64,000 bases of DNA from Eucalyptus grandis (Eukaryota > Streptophyta > Magnoliopsida > Myrtales > Myrtaceae): the NCBI RefSeq assembly GCF_016545825.1, contig NC_052622.1, positions 45,738,770-45,802,769 of the forward strand, written 5' to 3'. Positions 12,001 through 22,989 of this stretch are shown here, piece by piece (positions within the stretch are counted from its first letter, which is position 1; each line of letters starts with the position of its first letter). The translations under genes and the position numbers were made by a program. The notes under the pieces are model-generated. The model had not been told where the DNA came from and did no database searches. It was given only the letters and a program-made list of their open reading frames with translations.

Positions 12001-14169
12001 TTCTAGATTCGAATGAGATACTATTGAGGATGGTTTCCTGGTTTATAAGGCTTTTTAATGTTCTGCAAAAGTTCTTAAACAGAAAGGTGCGAATGTGATG
12101 GACATTTATTTTTCTTTTTGGAAGTTTATTGCAATTTGTACTGGGAGATGGAGTTTTAATCGTTTAAATTTAGCTGACAGTTATTCTTTCTTTTCAAAAT
12201 TTTGGTTGTGCATTGCTATATCAGAATTCATGTCCAAAGGAAGCATATACGACTTTCTACATAAACAAAATGGTGCAGTTAAGCTTCCTTCTCTACTTAA
12301 GGTGGCTATCGATGTCTCCAAGGGGATGAACTATTTGCACCAGAACAATATAATTCACCGGGATTTGAAGACTGCCAATCTTCTGATGGATGAAAATGAG
12401 GTAATTATCCGCTTAGAAATATACACTCCAGTGCTTGTTGTGAGTGATCAATTAGAACAGTGAAACAAGAGTTTGATGCTTTTGAAGAACTAAAATTAAA
12501 ATTTCCTTCTTGATGCATAATGTTTATCATTCAATTATAAGTATTGAATCAGCATGGAGAAGCTGTTACATTTTCATCATATTATTAGTTTTGCTGTCCC
12601 TATAGTTTTGTGAAATATGAAAGAAAGAATAAAAAAAGCTGTGGCATTTTCAAGTGTTGATCCTTTCAACAATACGTAGGAATAGATATAGCAATTTTCA
12701 GATGAAATCATGTAGAATGTAAGAGAAGGTGAGCAAGTACTACTGTCTAAGTAGCTTTATTAGGTTCAGGAGAACAAGGAAACAGAGCACTTCTTTTGGG
12801 TTAAGATAATATTGCACAAAGTTCATTTATGGGTAAGAATTAGTGTTCTTGGATCAAGATGATATAACTATATTATGATGATCTACTTCCCAAAGAGATA
12901 TAAGAGATTAAAACTTGCTGCTCTAAAGTCTCTCTCCTATTTCTGACAGGTGGTTAAAGTGGCAGATTTTGGAGTTGCCAGGGTGCAGGCTGAAACTGGA
13001 GTAATGACGGCTGAAACGGGAACATACCGCTGGATGGCCCCAGAGGTGCGTCTCTGTCTGAAGATCAATGCCAATATTATTATCTGTAAGACTATGCAGA
13101 TCAGGGATGATATTGCATTATATGTACCCACCTTGATTTTCTGCGTCGCCTTATCTAACCATCTTGGTGTATCGTGGATGTAAATGAGTGTTTGTTGTTT
13201 CTGAAAATCTAGCCTTTTTGCTACAGATGCTGTAGCTCCTCTATCTTATTGAAGCTCTCCAAATTACCAATTGTCATGTTCAGTCTCCCATGCTGCTCGA
13301 ATCACTCTTATAATCTATTTGAGTTGGTTATCATGGAGCGTCTAGTTGATTGTGGGCTTATATATGCTTACGTGTATTGGGGGATTTTCCATTTTCCTTT
13401 TTGGGGGATTCTGGAGTTCAGTTTTTGCTTAAGCTAGTACTGTGTCATGAAATATTGGTCCACTAATCCATAGATGATAGTTAACACTGGATGAGGCACA
13501 CTAAAGATACTCGTTTTCCCATGATTACTGTAAATGGCCATTACTTATGTCGGCTTTACTAAATGTAGGTAATTGAACACAGACAGTATGACCACAAAGC
13601 AGATATTTTTAGCTTTGGCATAGTATTGTGGGAGCTTCTGACCGGAGAAGTAAGTTCCTCTTCTTGACATTGTCTTCCTTCCATATAATAAATGCCATCA
13701 AACTTGATTTATTTATGCAACTGAAATGCCAGCTTCCTTATGCCTACATGACCCCTCTGCAAGCAGCTATTGGAGTAGTACAAAAGGTTGAAATCGTCAC
13801 TTTTGATTTTTTACGCTTCATAATTCAGCCGTTTGGTTTATTTTTTAGAAATGACAATTTGTTTTGAATGGACATATTTCTAGGATCTCCGTCCTTCCAT
13901 TCCAAAAGACACTGACCCATTGCTTGTAGAACTACTTCAAAGTTGCTGGGAGCGAGACCCCAAGAGAAGGCCCAACTTCTCTGAAATCTCGGAAATCCTC
14001 CAGCAGATAGCAAAAAAGGTAACCCATCGCTTGTAAGTAATTCTTCATTTCTTGCAAATAAATTAATGACATGCATCATTCGATTCAGGTTGGAGAGGAA
14101 GGGGAAGACAAGCGCAAGGACAAAACATCGGGTGGGTTCTTTTCGTCATTCAAAAGGAGCCATAATTGA
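3931..14169 (+). CDS. STY46: STY46-like ACT-domain Ser/Thr/Tyr protein kinase (Raf-like MAPKKK family)
   Basis: Sixteen exons: 3931-4136, 4685-4799, 5619-5719, 5839-5937, 6677-6731, 8106-8216, 9118-9165, 10675-10850, 10926-11033, 11800-11873, 12225-12400, 12950-13045, 13569-13649, 13733-13786, 13884-14018, 14089-14169. All joins keep phase and give 571 residues, close to Arabidopsis STY46 (about 575). The N-terminus has the family signatures [15 protein letters not shown] and [15 protein letters not shown]. An ACT domain lies at about residues 175-230 ([19 protein letters not shown]). The kinase domain spans about 292-545, with EVAIKILKP (catalytic Lys), [26 protein letters not shown] and [12 protein letters not shown]. 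In Arabidopsis, STY8/17/46 are cytosolic and phosphorylate transit peptides of chloroplast preproteins; the same role here is inferred. All catalytic motifs are intact. Exon 8 has a tandem CAGCAG acceptor, so one extra Gln is possible. Intron 7 holds a MITE. Confidence 0.95.
8019..8064. repeat. Compound microsatellite (CT)n-(TA)n-(TATG)n
   Basis: Simple repeats in intron 5 of the STY46-like gene, ending about 40 bases before exon 6. The run is CTCTCT, then TATATA, then several TATG/TGTA units. Likely length-variable between individuals; no function is inferred. Confidence 0.8.
9032..9080. repeat. (CA)n microsatellite in intron 6 of the STY46-like gene
   Basis: An almost pure CA run, interrupted by one CG, ending 37 bases before the exon 7 acceptor at 9118. 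Because it lies close to a 48-base exon, length variation could affect recognition of that exon. This last point is inference. Confidence 0.85.
9370..9929. mobile_element. Mutator-like MITE (foldback) with 9-bp target duplication, in STY46 intron 7
   Basis: A 560-bp element. The left end GGGATAAGTGTGCTGGAAGT is repeated inverted at the right end (GGGGTAAGTGCACTGGAAGT on the minus strand), and the similarity continues inward through motifs like CCTAAAACTTGTC. The direct repeat TTTTATTTT flanks it on both sides (9361-9369, 9930-9938), the 9-bp duplication expected of Mutator-superfamily transposition. There is no coding capacity. It shares its ends with the larger element at 25706-27121 and sits in a transcribed intron. 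Confidence 0.75.
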
Positions 14170-15700
14170 GGTGGAAAGGAAAGAGTGTATATATATTCTA
14201 CCATCTAATCATATAGCGTGATGCCGATGACAACAGGGTAGCTGCATTCTGTACAGAATTTGTCTGGGTGATTAGCCGAAGTCGTAACAATTGTTTGCCT
14301 CTTCTTTTGGGAGCTCAAGTTGTTACCATATTTTTGCCTTTTACCCCAAAAAAAGAAAAAGAAAAGGAAGGAAATGGAAAATAGCTCCTGTTGTCCTTAC
14401 AATTTACCTCGTCTTGTACTTTAGCTCTAGAATTAGAATTTATTCTGACGTGTCTTGGTCCTCCAACCTCATATTAGGCGAATATTGGGCATGTTTCTTG
14501 CTTGCGATGCATGCAGGTGTGTAGTTAAAGAAAAATTAGGGAAACTGCCTTGCACTTGTTTAGTCGAGGAATTTTGCTAACATGGCTGATATTTGTCTAA
14601 AATGGGGCTTGGAGGACTAATTTAAATCAATGCGAATACTTCAGGGACTGTTGAGCAAAAGAAGAGCTCCCTTCAACATTTAGAATGTTGAACCTCTAAA
14701 ATCTAGGAGCTAAAGTGCAAAACTTTGTAAGTTTAGGGACACTGTTGCTATTTCCCTTCCAGAAAAAAAAAAAGGTTCAGTATCCATTTGCTTATGTGTT
14801 CTCATTCTGCCATTTGTATTCTTCTCCTGATTCTTCTGCTGTCGTTTGTCAATTTCCTGATGTGTGATGGACGATGTTGTTCTGATTATAAATGTTGTTA
14901 GTTTGTTTAAGTCAATCCAAATCTAATTCGGTTGCTTTTAGTGTTTTGGTGTTTGAGATTTCGCATTTAATTAGTATTAAACATCTTATCTCGACATTAT
15001 ATGATTTTTCTTGTAAGTTACTGAGAATTTGGAGTGTTTTTTTTCGTTTTCATGGGAAAGTCGTCACTCATAAGCGATTTTCAAATGTAATTCCGCACAA
15101 AACTGTTACCACCAACAGGTTTTCTGTTCTTTAGAAGTACAAGTCCTCTTCTACGGGAAGAGAATTGTTACAGTCTAGCGAGATTATGTCGATTAAGCCC
15201 TTGTCCGCCATTGATTACATGAGTCCGATGATAGGACTCACTCAATTTATTGCTGAGATGATATTTTGTGCACATAGTGGATATACCGTGCAACGTGCAC
15301 CCCAAACCTGTGTGGCTTTAGAGAAGTAATTATATGTACTTGGTCTATGTATTATTTTTTCCCGAGGTGTCAACTCTGCCGCAATCGTCTTGACCGTTGG
15401 GCTTGCCATCTCCGCAATGTTATTTCAAAAATAAGTTTCTTAACACGTCAATTTTCTAACTGTTTTCCGTTTTACACCAATAAATCTACCCGTAGCCTTT
15501 TTTATCCTGACGACCTGCTGTATCGGCTTGACTAGGTTGGCTGGTGGGTTGCTGTAAGTAGAGTCACTCAAATTGTATGCGGTTATACCACTCAAGCTTG
15601 TGTCATGGCCCAAATTCTCCCGTACCCCTGCGAGCTGAAGAGTAGAGTTTCGTGATACCGGGATAAATAAGGACTGATGAAGAAATGATGATATAATTAT
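14170..15700. other. 3' flank of the kinase gene and intergenic DNA
   Basis: Contains the 3' untranslated region of the STY46-like gene (probably the first few hundred bases) followed by AT-rich intergenic DNA. Phrases at 14530-14760 (around AGGGAAACTGCCTTGCACTT and a trailing AGGGACACTGTTGCTATTTCCCTT) resemble the ends of the foldback elements elsewhere in the window, but clear ends were not found. No gene recognised. Confidence 0.45.
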
Positions 15701-17760
15701 TTCGTAGGAATGGTATGAGGGCATTTGTGCTTGGAGTTCTAGGATAGGATGTTTATAACTCCGAGGAGCTTTGTAGGTTGAATTGGCCTTTCATGCACAA
15801 ATTGGTTTGGAGCTGATAAGGCCGTGATAGGTTGAAACCATGTTCTATATGTCTTGCTCAAGCTCAATTTGGTGTGGTATAATTTAATACGAGAGTATGA
15901 TTGGCCATATTACTTTTAGAAAAAAATATTTAAAGAAGGTTGGCTCTAGTGTTCTCAGCTCACCATCCGTTGAACGAACTATTTTAACATGAAGAATTTG
16001 TCAGCCCATGGCAAATGGTTTCAAAGCATAATTCCTTAAGTAGGTGGGTGATCTGGGAAAAGCTTATGGTCTACTCGATTCTATAAGGGTGAAGAGTGAT
16101 TGCCTCAGCTAAGAGAGCTTGAACAAGGTATGACTCTTGTAAAGCTTCTAGGATGGCAATGGAGGTGATAGGAATGAATTGACTTGCTAATTGAATAGCG
16201 AAAACATTCTTGGATCAATGGGTGAATTTCAAGAGTAGGTCTGTTACCATATTTCCAAGTAGTGAAACCTCCATTAGTCTACTAAGATCAAGAAAATTCT
16301 AATAGGCAAAAGAAGGTACTATCATGGGAGTGTAGTTTGCTTGGGATGCCACACTTGTCAAGGAGAGCACTAGTAACTAGAGATTCGTGAATGGAGTGGA
16401 GTGGCCTGTTCTGTTGGGCGAGCATTTTCCATTCATGTAAGTTTCAAGGGAGTGGCATTGATGCTTTTGAAATGTAAGGAAGCGACAAAGCAATTTGCAA
16501 TGAGGGTGTTGTAGAATTGGGTGGGAGAGAATGTCATTGATCGAATTCTCTTGCACCCTTTTAAGTTAAAGAGTGGAGTTCTGTGGCATTGGTAGGAAGA
16601 GTGACTAATGTAATGGATTGTACAACTGGTTCATAGGAGTAGTGTTAGGTCATTTGTGTTAGAAGTTCTAGGATAAAACGGTTTATAACTTTGAAGAGTT
16701 ATACCGGGTTAGTCTTCTATGCACAAACCAGTTAGGAGTTGATATTGCTTTATTGATAAGGCTGTGGTAGGACAAAACCAATTGTTCTAATCGATCCTAT
16801 GAGGGCGGGTAGTGATCACCGAGGCTAAGAGGGTTTGGACAAGGTCTGGTTCTTGTTAAGCTTCTAGGATGGCAATGAGGGAAATGGATGAGACGAATTG
16901 CTTATCGAGTTTCTAGATAAAGGGGCAAATCTCAAGAGGAGATTTGTTACCACATTTTCAGCAAGGAAAAAAACCTTTATTGGTTTGTTGAGATCATAAG
17001 AAACCTAGTAGGTGAAAGAAGATGTTGCTAAGGGAGTGTAGTTGGCTCAAGATGCCACACTTGTTAGGGAAAGCACAAGTAATTGGAGATTTGTGAACAA
17101 TCTTGATTGGGGGAAGCTACCAATGGAGTGGAGTGACTTGTTCGGTTGGGCAAGCATTTTCCATTTATGTAAGTATTGAGGGAGTAGCAGTGATGGTTGT
17201 GGAATGCAAGAAAGCGACAAAGCAACTTGTAACAAGGGCGTTGTAGAATTAGCTGGGAGAGAATGTCATAGATTGAATTCTTCGATGAGCTTGTGAGTTG
17301 AAGAGTGAAGCTATGCTATTGGGCTAAAGAGTGATTGATGCAAAAGGGATAATACAACTAGTTCGTAAGAGTGGTATCATAGCATTTGTGCTAGGAAATT
17401 TATAATAGAAAGATTGTAACTCTGAGAGCTATGAAGGTGGGATGGCCTCTTATGCATAGATTGGTAGGGCATTAATGCCATTTTTTTTTTTTTTTTTTGG
17501 TGGAATGATGCCACTCTTCTAATGAGATTATGTCAGGCCGAAACTAGTTATTGCACCATAGTGTTTTATATGTCTCGCTCAAGGGACTAGATACCTTATT
17601 TAAACTTGGCCAAGTAGGATTTGATATGAGGATGCAATTAGCCATATCTTTTCTTAGGAACAATCTTTAGAAGGAAGGCCAGCCTAACGCTGACTTACTA
17701 AGCGACGTATGGGCTATTCCATAGTCAAGAGTCTGTCAACCGTGACATTTGGCTGATCTG
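15700..17760 (+). repeat. Degenerate tandem array of retroelement-like units
   Basis: Three diverged copies of one unit begin near 15708, 16635 and 17367. Each opens with variants of GGTATCATAGCATTTGTGC followed by a line like GTTCTAGGATAGGATGTTTATAACT. Copies 1 and 2 share a long stretch around TAAGCTTCTAGGATGGCAATG (16139 and 16856) and copies 1 and 3 share TATATGTCTYGCTCAAG (15847 and 17570). The opening motif resembles the tRNA-Met primer-binding site TGGTATCAGAGC, so the array may descend from LTR ends or a TRIM-like element. No protein domains were found. The class assignment is inference; the repetition itself is visible. Confidence 0.6.
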
Positions 17761-18446
17761 CTGTTATCTATTTTTCCTAATTCAAGTCTGCCCGATTTGT
17801 ACTTGATTTGTGTCACTTGTGAAGGATGGTGAGCCAGTGTTCTTTTGTTCTGTCTTTCAAATTATACCTCTTCGAACATGCAGACAATGCACTCGAACTT
17901 TGTCCAGTTAAATATGATGAACAAGGCCTGATAAAGCTCAATCTCTACCTTGCTAGCTCGAGTCGAGTATCGTGCCTAAAGTTACTAACTGATCTAAAGC
18001 TATTAGCCGGATTTAAGTTACGAAGTCGAGTCAACTGTATCCTACTGGCATATCTCGGCCAAATCCGTGGATCCTACTGGCACAGGCTGAGTCTCCTGTT
18101 ATCAAGCTATCCATCTTCGGGAAAAAGGTTGGTCAGGAATCGAAAGTACTGAACATGAGCGTCAACGTGACCGAACAACCATTCAAGAAAAAAAAAGTTT
18201 CTTCTGTGAACAAGCTATCTCCATCCTTGGGAAAAAACGTTGGCTAGGAATCAGAATTACTAAACATAAGCATCGACATGGTCAAACAACTATTCAGGGA
18301 AAAAAAAAAAGAAATGTTGCACAGTGTCGCGCCTTTCGAAACAGTAGTGTCGAAACATCTGCATTATTCACAATGTCAGACAGCATCTTAGCATGATCCT
18401 TTGTTACAGCAATGGTCGCATGTCCTGAGAAAATTTCGCATGCTGT
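17760..18446. other. Intergenic / 3' flank of the mini-IQD gene
   Basis: About 690 bp without a gene. Two short near-duplicates are visible: a line around AGGTTGGTCAGGAATCGAAAGTACTGAACATGAGC (18126) recurs as a diverged copy at about 18238. The part next to 18446 is probably the 3' untranslated region of the minus-strand IQD gene. Confidence 0.4.
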
Positions 18447-19013
18447 TCATTTATCAATATACATTCCGACAAGCTGCCGCATGCGAACTCGAACCTGCAA
18501 TCGTGCTAGCGCGTGCATGCACCGCAGCGCTATTTGCGCCTGGTTCCTCACATACGTGCCCCGAGCCAAGGCTTGCAGCTTCACGAGGCTCCTCAGCGCT
18601 CTAAATGCCCGTCTCGCCTATGTTCCATAACCGGTTAGTTTCCAAATCAATACCATCATAGAGCAATTGGCAAGAGTAAAGCTGAGGAACAATAACTCAA
18701 GTTGAAGATAAAGAAGAAGAAGAAGAAGCAGCAGCAGCAGCAGAAGAGATGATTGAGTCAGACATACAAGATGCCCTCTGAAATACGATTGGATCTTGAT
18801 GGCCGCGAGCTCTTCTTCAGTGAAATGTCGCTGCTGCGACGGTTCATCCAGCAGGATGGCCTGTCGGTCCAGCAAGTCCTCGCTGATTCGATCGGCTATT
18901 AACGCTTCTCCTATAGGACTGCGGTCGCCATCGCTACTGGTGAGGATGCTCCTATGAGACGATCCGCGGAACTTCTTGCGGATCAGCTTGAACCACTTCC
19001 GAGATAATCCCAT
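18447..19013 (-). CDS. Small IQ-domain calmodulin-binding protein, IQD20 type
   Basis: Two exons, complement(18768..19013) and complement(18447..18617), with a 150-base intron whose donor follows the codons for RGHL, the usual place in IQD genes. The product is 138 residues. Exon 1 begins [17 protein letters not shown] (basic N-terminus) and ends [16 protein letters not shown]. Exon 2 continues [20 protein letters not shown] and later [12 protein letters not shown], then stops after a short tail. This is the IQ67 core (IQ motifs with spaced hydrophobic and basic residues), which binds calmodulin. Most IQD proteins run on for 200-400 further residues, whereas Arabidopsis IQD20 is about 100 residues and ends at the same point, so the short form looks genuine rather than truncated. 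A (CT)n tract lies just upstream of the ATG (19014-19034). IQD proteins act at microtubules, plasma membrane or nucleus; location here is not known. Confidence 0.88.
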
Positions 19014-19470
19014 CTCTCTCTCTCTCTCTCTCTATGTGCTCAACCTCGGACCTCTGTACATATTCTTCAAGTGCAAATACCGGAAGGGAAAAGAAAAGGC
19101 AGTGACAATAGCGGTTGGTGGCAGAGAGGGAGTACGATAGATGTGCGCACCATGTCTTGCTTTAGTAGGAAGTCTGAAAAGGGTTGGTTCGGTCAGTAGT
19201 TGCCGAACAACAACTCTCTCTCCTCAAGACCCGTATAACGTGGCCGGATGATTTCCTATGTCGTATGTTATGTGAGTATGAAGCAATTGAACATTAAAAA
19301 AAGAAGAAGAAGAAGAAGAAGAAGAAGGGTTTTCCAAGATCTTTATCTAATCTTTCAATCCGGATTTCAAAATTGCAAAGTTTCTTTTTATTATCTTGGG
19401 CAATTTTGGTGTTTCCAGCCAATGACTGTTGAAAGAGTAGAGCAAACTATACTTCATTGTTGTATTTAGA

Positions 19471-20130
19471 GAAAATAACGCAAATAGTACATGAAGTTTG
19501 ACTCAATGTACAATGCGATTCTTGAATTTTTTATACGTGTTCAATTTAGTCCCCGAAACATATTAAAATGTTTAATGTGGTCCCTCCATTAATTTAAGTA
19601 GATGGAATTTGCTGTTATAGCTTCTAATCCGGTAGGTTTGAATGGTGGACTAGCATAATAATTTACACATGGATTATTCACATTAAATATTCAACTCAAA
19701 TCAGAGCACAATAATATTTTACTTTCTTTAATTTGAAAAATAATTATGCATATTACAATTTAGAAAAATGCTTGTCCATATTACTTGATGACATTTATTA
19801 TCATATTTGGATTCAAGTTGAATATCTTATGTGGATAATCTGTGTGTAACGATATTTGTTGTCTACCTTTCAAATGTACTAGATTGAAATTCCAATCGGT
19901 AAATTCCATTAACTTAAATTAATGGAAGGACAACATTTGATATTTTCACATAGTATCAGACTAGATTGAACATTTATCGAAAGTTCAATGACTATATTAA
20001 ATAAATTGAAAGTTTATGAATAGCAATACATATTGAGCTAAACTTCAAGAATTACATTAATAAATTAAAAAGTTCATGGACTACGTTGTATATAGGGTCA
20101 AAGTTGAAAAGCCATTTGTGTAATTATTTC
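19471..20130. mobile_element. Foldback element (long inverted arms), non-coding
   Basis: The left arm (GAAAATAACGCAAATAGTAC, then a line with GTTCAATTTAGTCC) matches the right arm in inverted orientation (GCCATTTGTGTAATTATTTC preceded by GGACTACGTTGTATATAGGGTCAAAGTT). The whole 660 bp is AT-rich and can fold back on itself. I found no convincing target duplication. Its internal wording is shared with the neighbouring element at 20289-20540. Confidence 0.5.
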
Positions 20131-20288
20131 GTGCATGTGGAAGAGTTTATGAAGGGACATGGAAATGAACTACTACAAAACAAAGTTTACTAACTCGAGA
20201 TTCTTTTACGTGTTTTCAGTTAAAATTATATAAGCTCACTCATAGTTGCAAAATGAAAAGTTGCAATGTTTTTCCATATGATATGTTA

Positions 20289-20540
20289 GGAAAAATGACA
20301 TAAATAGTCTCTAAATTTTGACTTTTGATACATGTTCAATTTAATCCCTGAACAATCTAAAAATGTTTGATATTGTCCCTTATCTTTAATTAAGGAAAGA
20401 AACACATTAAATATTATCAAAATTTAGGCATTGCATTGAGCAAACTAAAAGTTCATGGACTACATTGAACGTTAGGTTAAAGTTTTAGAGACTACATTGA
20501 ACAAATTAAAAGTTCATGTACTGTTTGTGTCAATATCTCC
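20289..20540. mobile_element. Small foldback MITE related to the 19.5-20.1 kb element
   Basis: The left arm starts GGAAAAATGACATAAATAGTCTC and carries TTGATACATGTTCAATTTAATCCC. The right arm carries the inverted match ending TGTTTGTGTCAATATCTCC. An imperfect possible target duplication flanks it (ATATGTTAG on the left, ATATCTTAG on the right). About 250 bp, no coding capacity. Confidence 0.5.
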
Positions 20541-20768
20541 ATATCTTAGTGAAACCTTTTAGTAAGTTGGATTCTTAGGAGGCCACACAACACCAGGGTA
20601 CTTTCTTTTTCTAGTGAACTTTAGGAAAATGGATGTGAGATCTCTCCTAAGCTCAAAGTTGTGATAGCAAGTGTACTTGCGTTAGAAGATTACTTGCACC
20701 AACCAGCCTAATGCCTCATGCCAGGTCAAACTCTGGCTTAATTATCTGAAATCTACCTGCTCATAAAC

Positions 20769-20820
<52 letters not shown>
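20769..20820. repeat. (AG)n microsatellite
   Basis: An uninterrupted AG run of about 26 units in the intergenic space between the mini-IQD gene and the 3' end of the DIN1-like gene. A likely polymorphic marker; no function inferred. Confidence 0.95.
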
Positions 20821-20822
<2 letters not shown>

Positions 20823-21116
20823 ATATTAACACAGTAAAAGGGCTCTGTTGAAGGCTAGCACACCAACCATTCGTATAGAGTCTCTTATAATCCAAGAGTT
20901 ATTCCTGTATAATGTCGAACTCAAGTTACATTGTTCGCTGCACATGCTTATGAGTGTGCTTCGACATTGGGATGAGCGATATCTCTAGCACATTGACGAT
21001 GCGCGTGGCATCTTCAGCCGTCAATGAGATCTAAGCTGATGCAGAGCCTACTCTGCTTCTTCGACGGCGAATTCCAATCGCCCTCACGCCTCATCCCTAA
21101 GAAGACGCGAGCACGT

Positions 21117-22983
21117 TCACAGGTCTGTGGGGAGCCCATTTTGTGTCCAGGCGGCGTAGCCACCGGCTATGTCTATAACGGCGCTAAAACCCTGCAAAAC
21201 ACAAACGGGGTCCGGGTAAACCCAGAATGTTTTGCACAATGCGCGTACCACAACACAATCCAAAATCGAAAGCAGAGTCTCCAGAGTGAGCGGTTGTCAA
21301 TCTGTCTACCCAATTGCTCAGCTGCTAATGAGAATCAGTTAATTTGCCTGCAGTTATCATCAATTCATTGAAATATCTATTGATTGATCTGGCTAATGCC
21401 AGGAATCGCCAACGTTGAACTCTAGTTCTTCCTTAAATCGCCAAACATTCACTCGTTGCTCATATGACCCTACTCATGGCGATGGCAGAATTCGTTAGAA
21501 CCATCTCTCTAGGCGTACTACAACATTTCGAGAGAGACGTTTTGCTTACTGCAGCAAGTAGATCTTTTGCGGCCATCATTGATCGTTTCCCAAGCTGGCA
21601 TCCCTGTAAAAGGTTATACATTGAATCTCTCAAACAGGGGTCCAGAAAATAAAATAGCATAGCTCAACAGAAGAAAGACTTGCAATCCCGAGAGTCATCG
21701 GGAATGACTACAGTCATAACCAAGTCTGGCAACATACAATGATAATTTCGTCATCCTTTCTAAATTGCGCCGAGACTTCCTTGATAAAGCTCGCATTCTT
21801 TGTCATCCCTACAGGATTTAGCAGAAACCATGGTAAACAGAGTTAGGAATCCTCAAATACAGGAATACAAAAATCCATGGTCAGCAAATCGACAGAAGCT
21901 ACTGAAAAAATCAAGTAGTCTGCATGATCAACTAGCAATAGCAGGTCACGAGAGCGTCTCAAACGCAAATGAAACGAACTCAGTTTCTTAGAAGCAAATG
22001 AAATTGGAAACCTGATCCAACTCTGTACATGTAAGGGATGTTGATAGCTCCAGATGCATGACCGGCACTGAATTCTTCAGGAGTCCTAGCACACGATGGC
22101 AACCCGGAATAAGCGAAAAACCTTTTATGTTTACATATTTTATCAGACAGTACATAAATTTTGTAGGATTCTACTGTGAATTAAAGCTATATATGACTAG
22201 AGAAGATTTTTTAGTCATATGCACACACCTGACATCTAAATAGTGGTGTCCGGCCTGAAGGAGCTCGTGGGCTACCCGCACCGGCACCGAAGCCGGAATT
22301 CCAGCTGCTTCCAAGTCACTTCTCAAGGCTGCCTTGGGACTAAATCAATGAAATTCGACAGGATGGTTAATCTAAAAGGCTTACTTCAACGAATGTGAAA
22401 TGCTACGGTAACAAAATAAATAGATCAAGATGAATAGCCAATGTAATAATTTGTATCCCAAGGCTTCACAAGCGTGTGGACCGACAGAATGATGAAAACC
22501 CAAGAACCGGAAGCTATTAACCCAGGCACAAGAATGAACAAACATCACATAGAAAATCTCAAGCTAGGAATAGAATCAGCTCCAGAGAGCAGGATGAAGA
22601 CAGTTTAAACCTCAAAATACCACAAAAAGTTCTAACGAGAAATCATTTTGTTCAGATAAGAGTGATATCGAAATGGATTCTACTCTCGTAGTGGTGTACC
22701 GAGTGGTGTTTGAACTCTTGGGATTGAAGCCACCCATCCAACTCCGCCGATTCTTGATCGAAACCGACGCCAAAGGACATCTGCAGGCAAGGCAAGAAAC
22801 CAAAACCAGAGCAGCATAAGCACACATATATATTCGGACATGAAGAGAGGGTTGCAAGGGAGTTGATTAGACGACAAAAAGAAGGGACCTTGAGGCCAGA
22901 TGTTCCCGGAAAATCAACGGCGAGAACGAGGTGGTGGCAGTGAGACAAGAAGAAGGAGAAGCAGCAAAGCAGGTCGCTTTCAT
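21117..22983 (-). CDS. DIN1: Single-domain rhodanese, DIN1/SEN1-STR16 type, probably plastid
   Basis: Seven exons on the minus strand: complement(22889..22983, 22700..22780, 22229..22339, 22012..22085, 21738..21808, 21550..21603, 21117..21191). All joins keep phase and give 186 residues, close to Arabidopsis DIN1 (182). The first 65 residues are rich in Ser, Thr, Ala and basic residues with few acidic ones, which fits a chloroplast transit peptide. The rhodanese domain follows: SVPVRVAHELLQAGHHYLDVR, TPEEFSAGHASGAINIPYMYR, VGSGMTKN, the active loop GCQLGKRS and the end motif DIAGGYAAWTQNGLP. The catalytic Cys is present and fits CxxGxR, but Leu stands where relatives often have Ser. DIN1/SEN1 is known as a dark- and senescence-induced thiosulfate sulfurtransferase-like protein in Arabidopsis; activity and regulation here are inferred. 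Exon 2 ends at an internal GT (22699); the next GT downstream would break the frame. Confidence 0.92.
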
Positions 22984-22989
22984 CTTGGT

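Noticed and set aside
20769..20820. Possible CRISPR or minisatellite array
   Set aside because: Simple AG dinucleotide repeat; no spacers. No CRISPR-like structure exists anywhere in the window.
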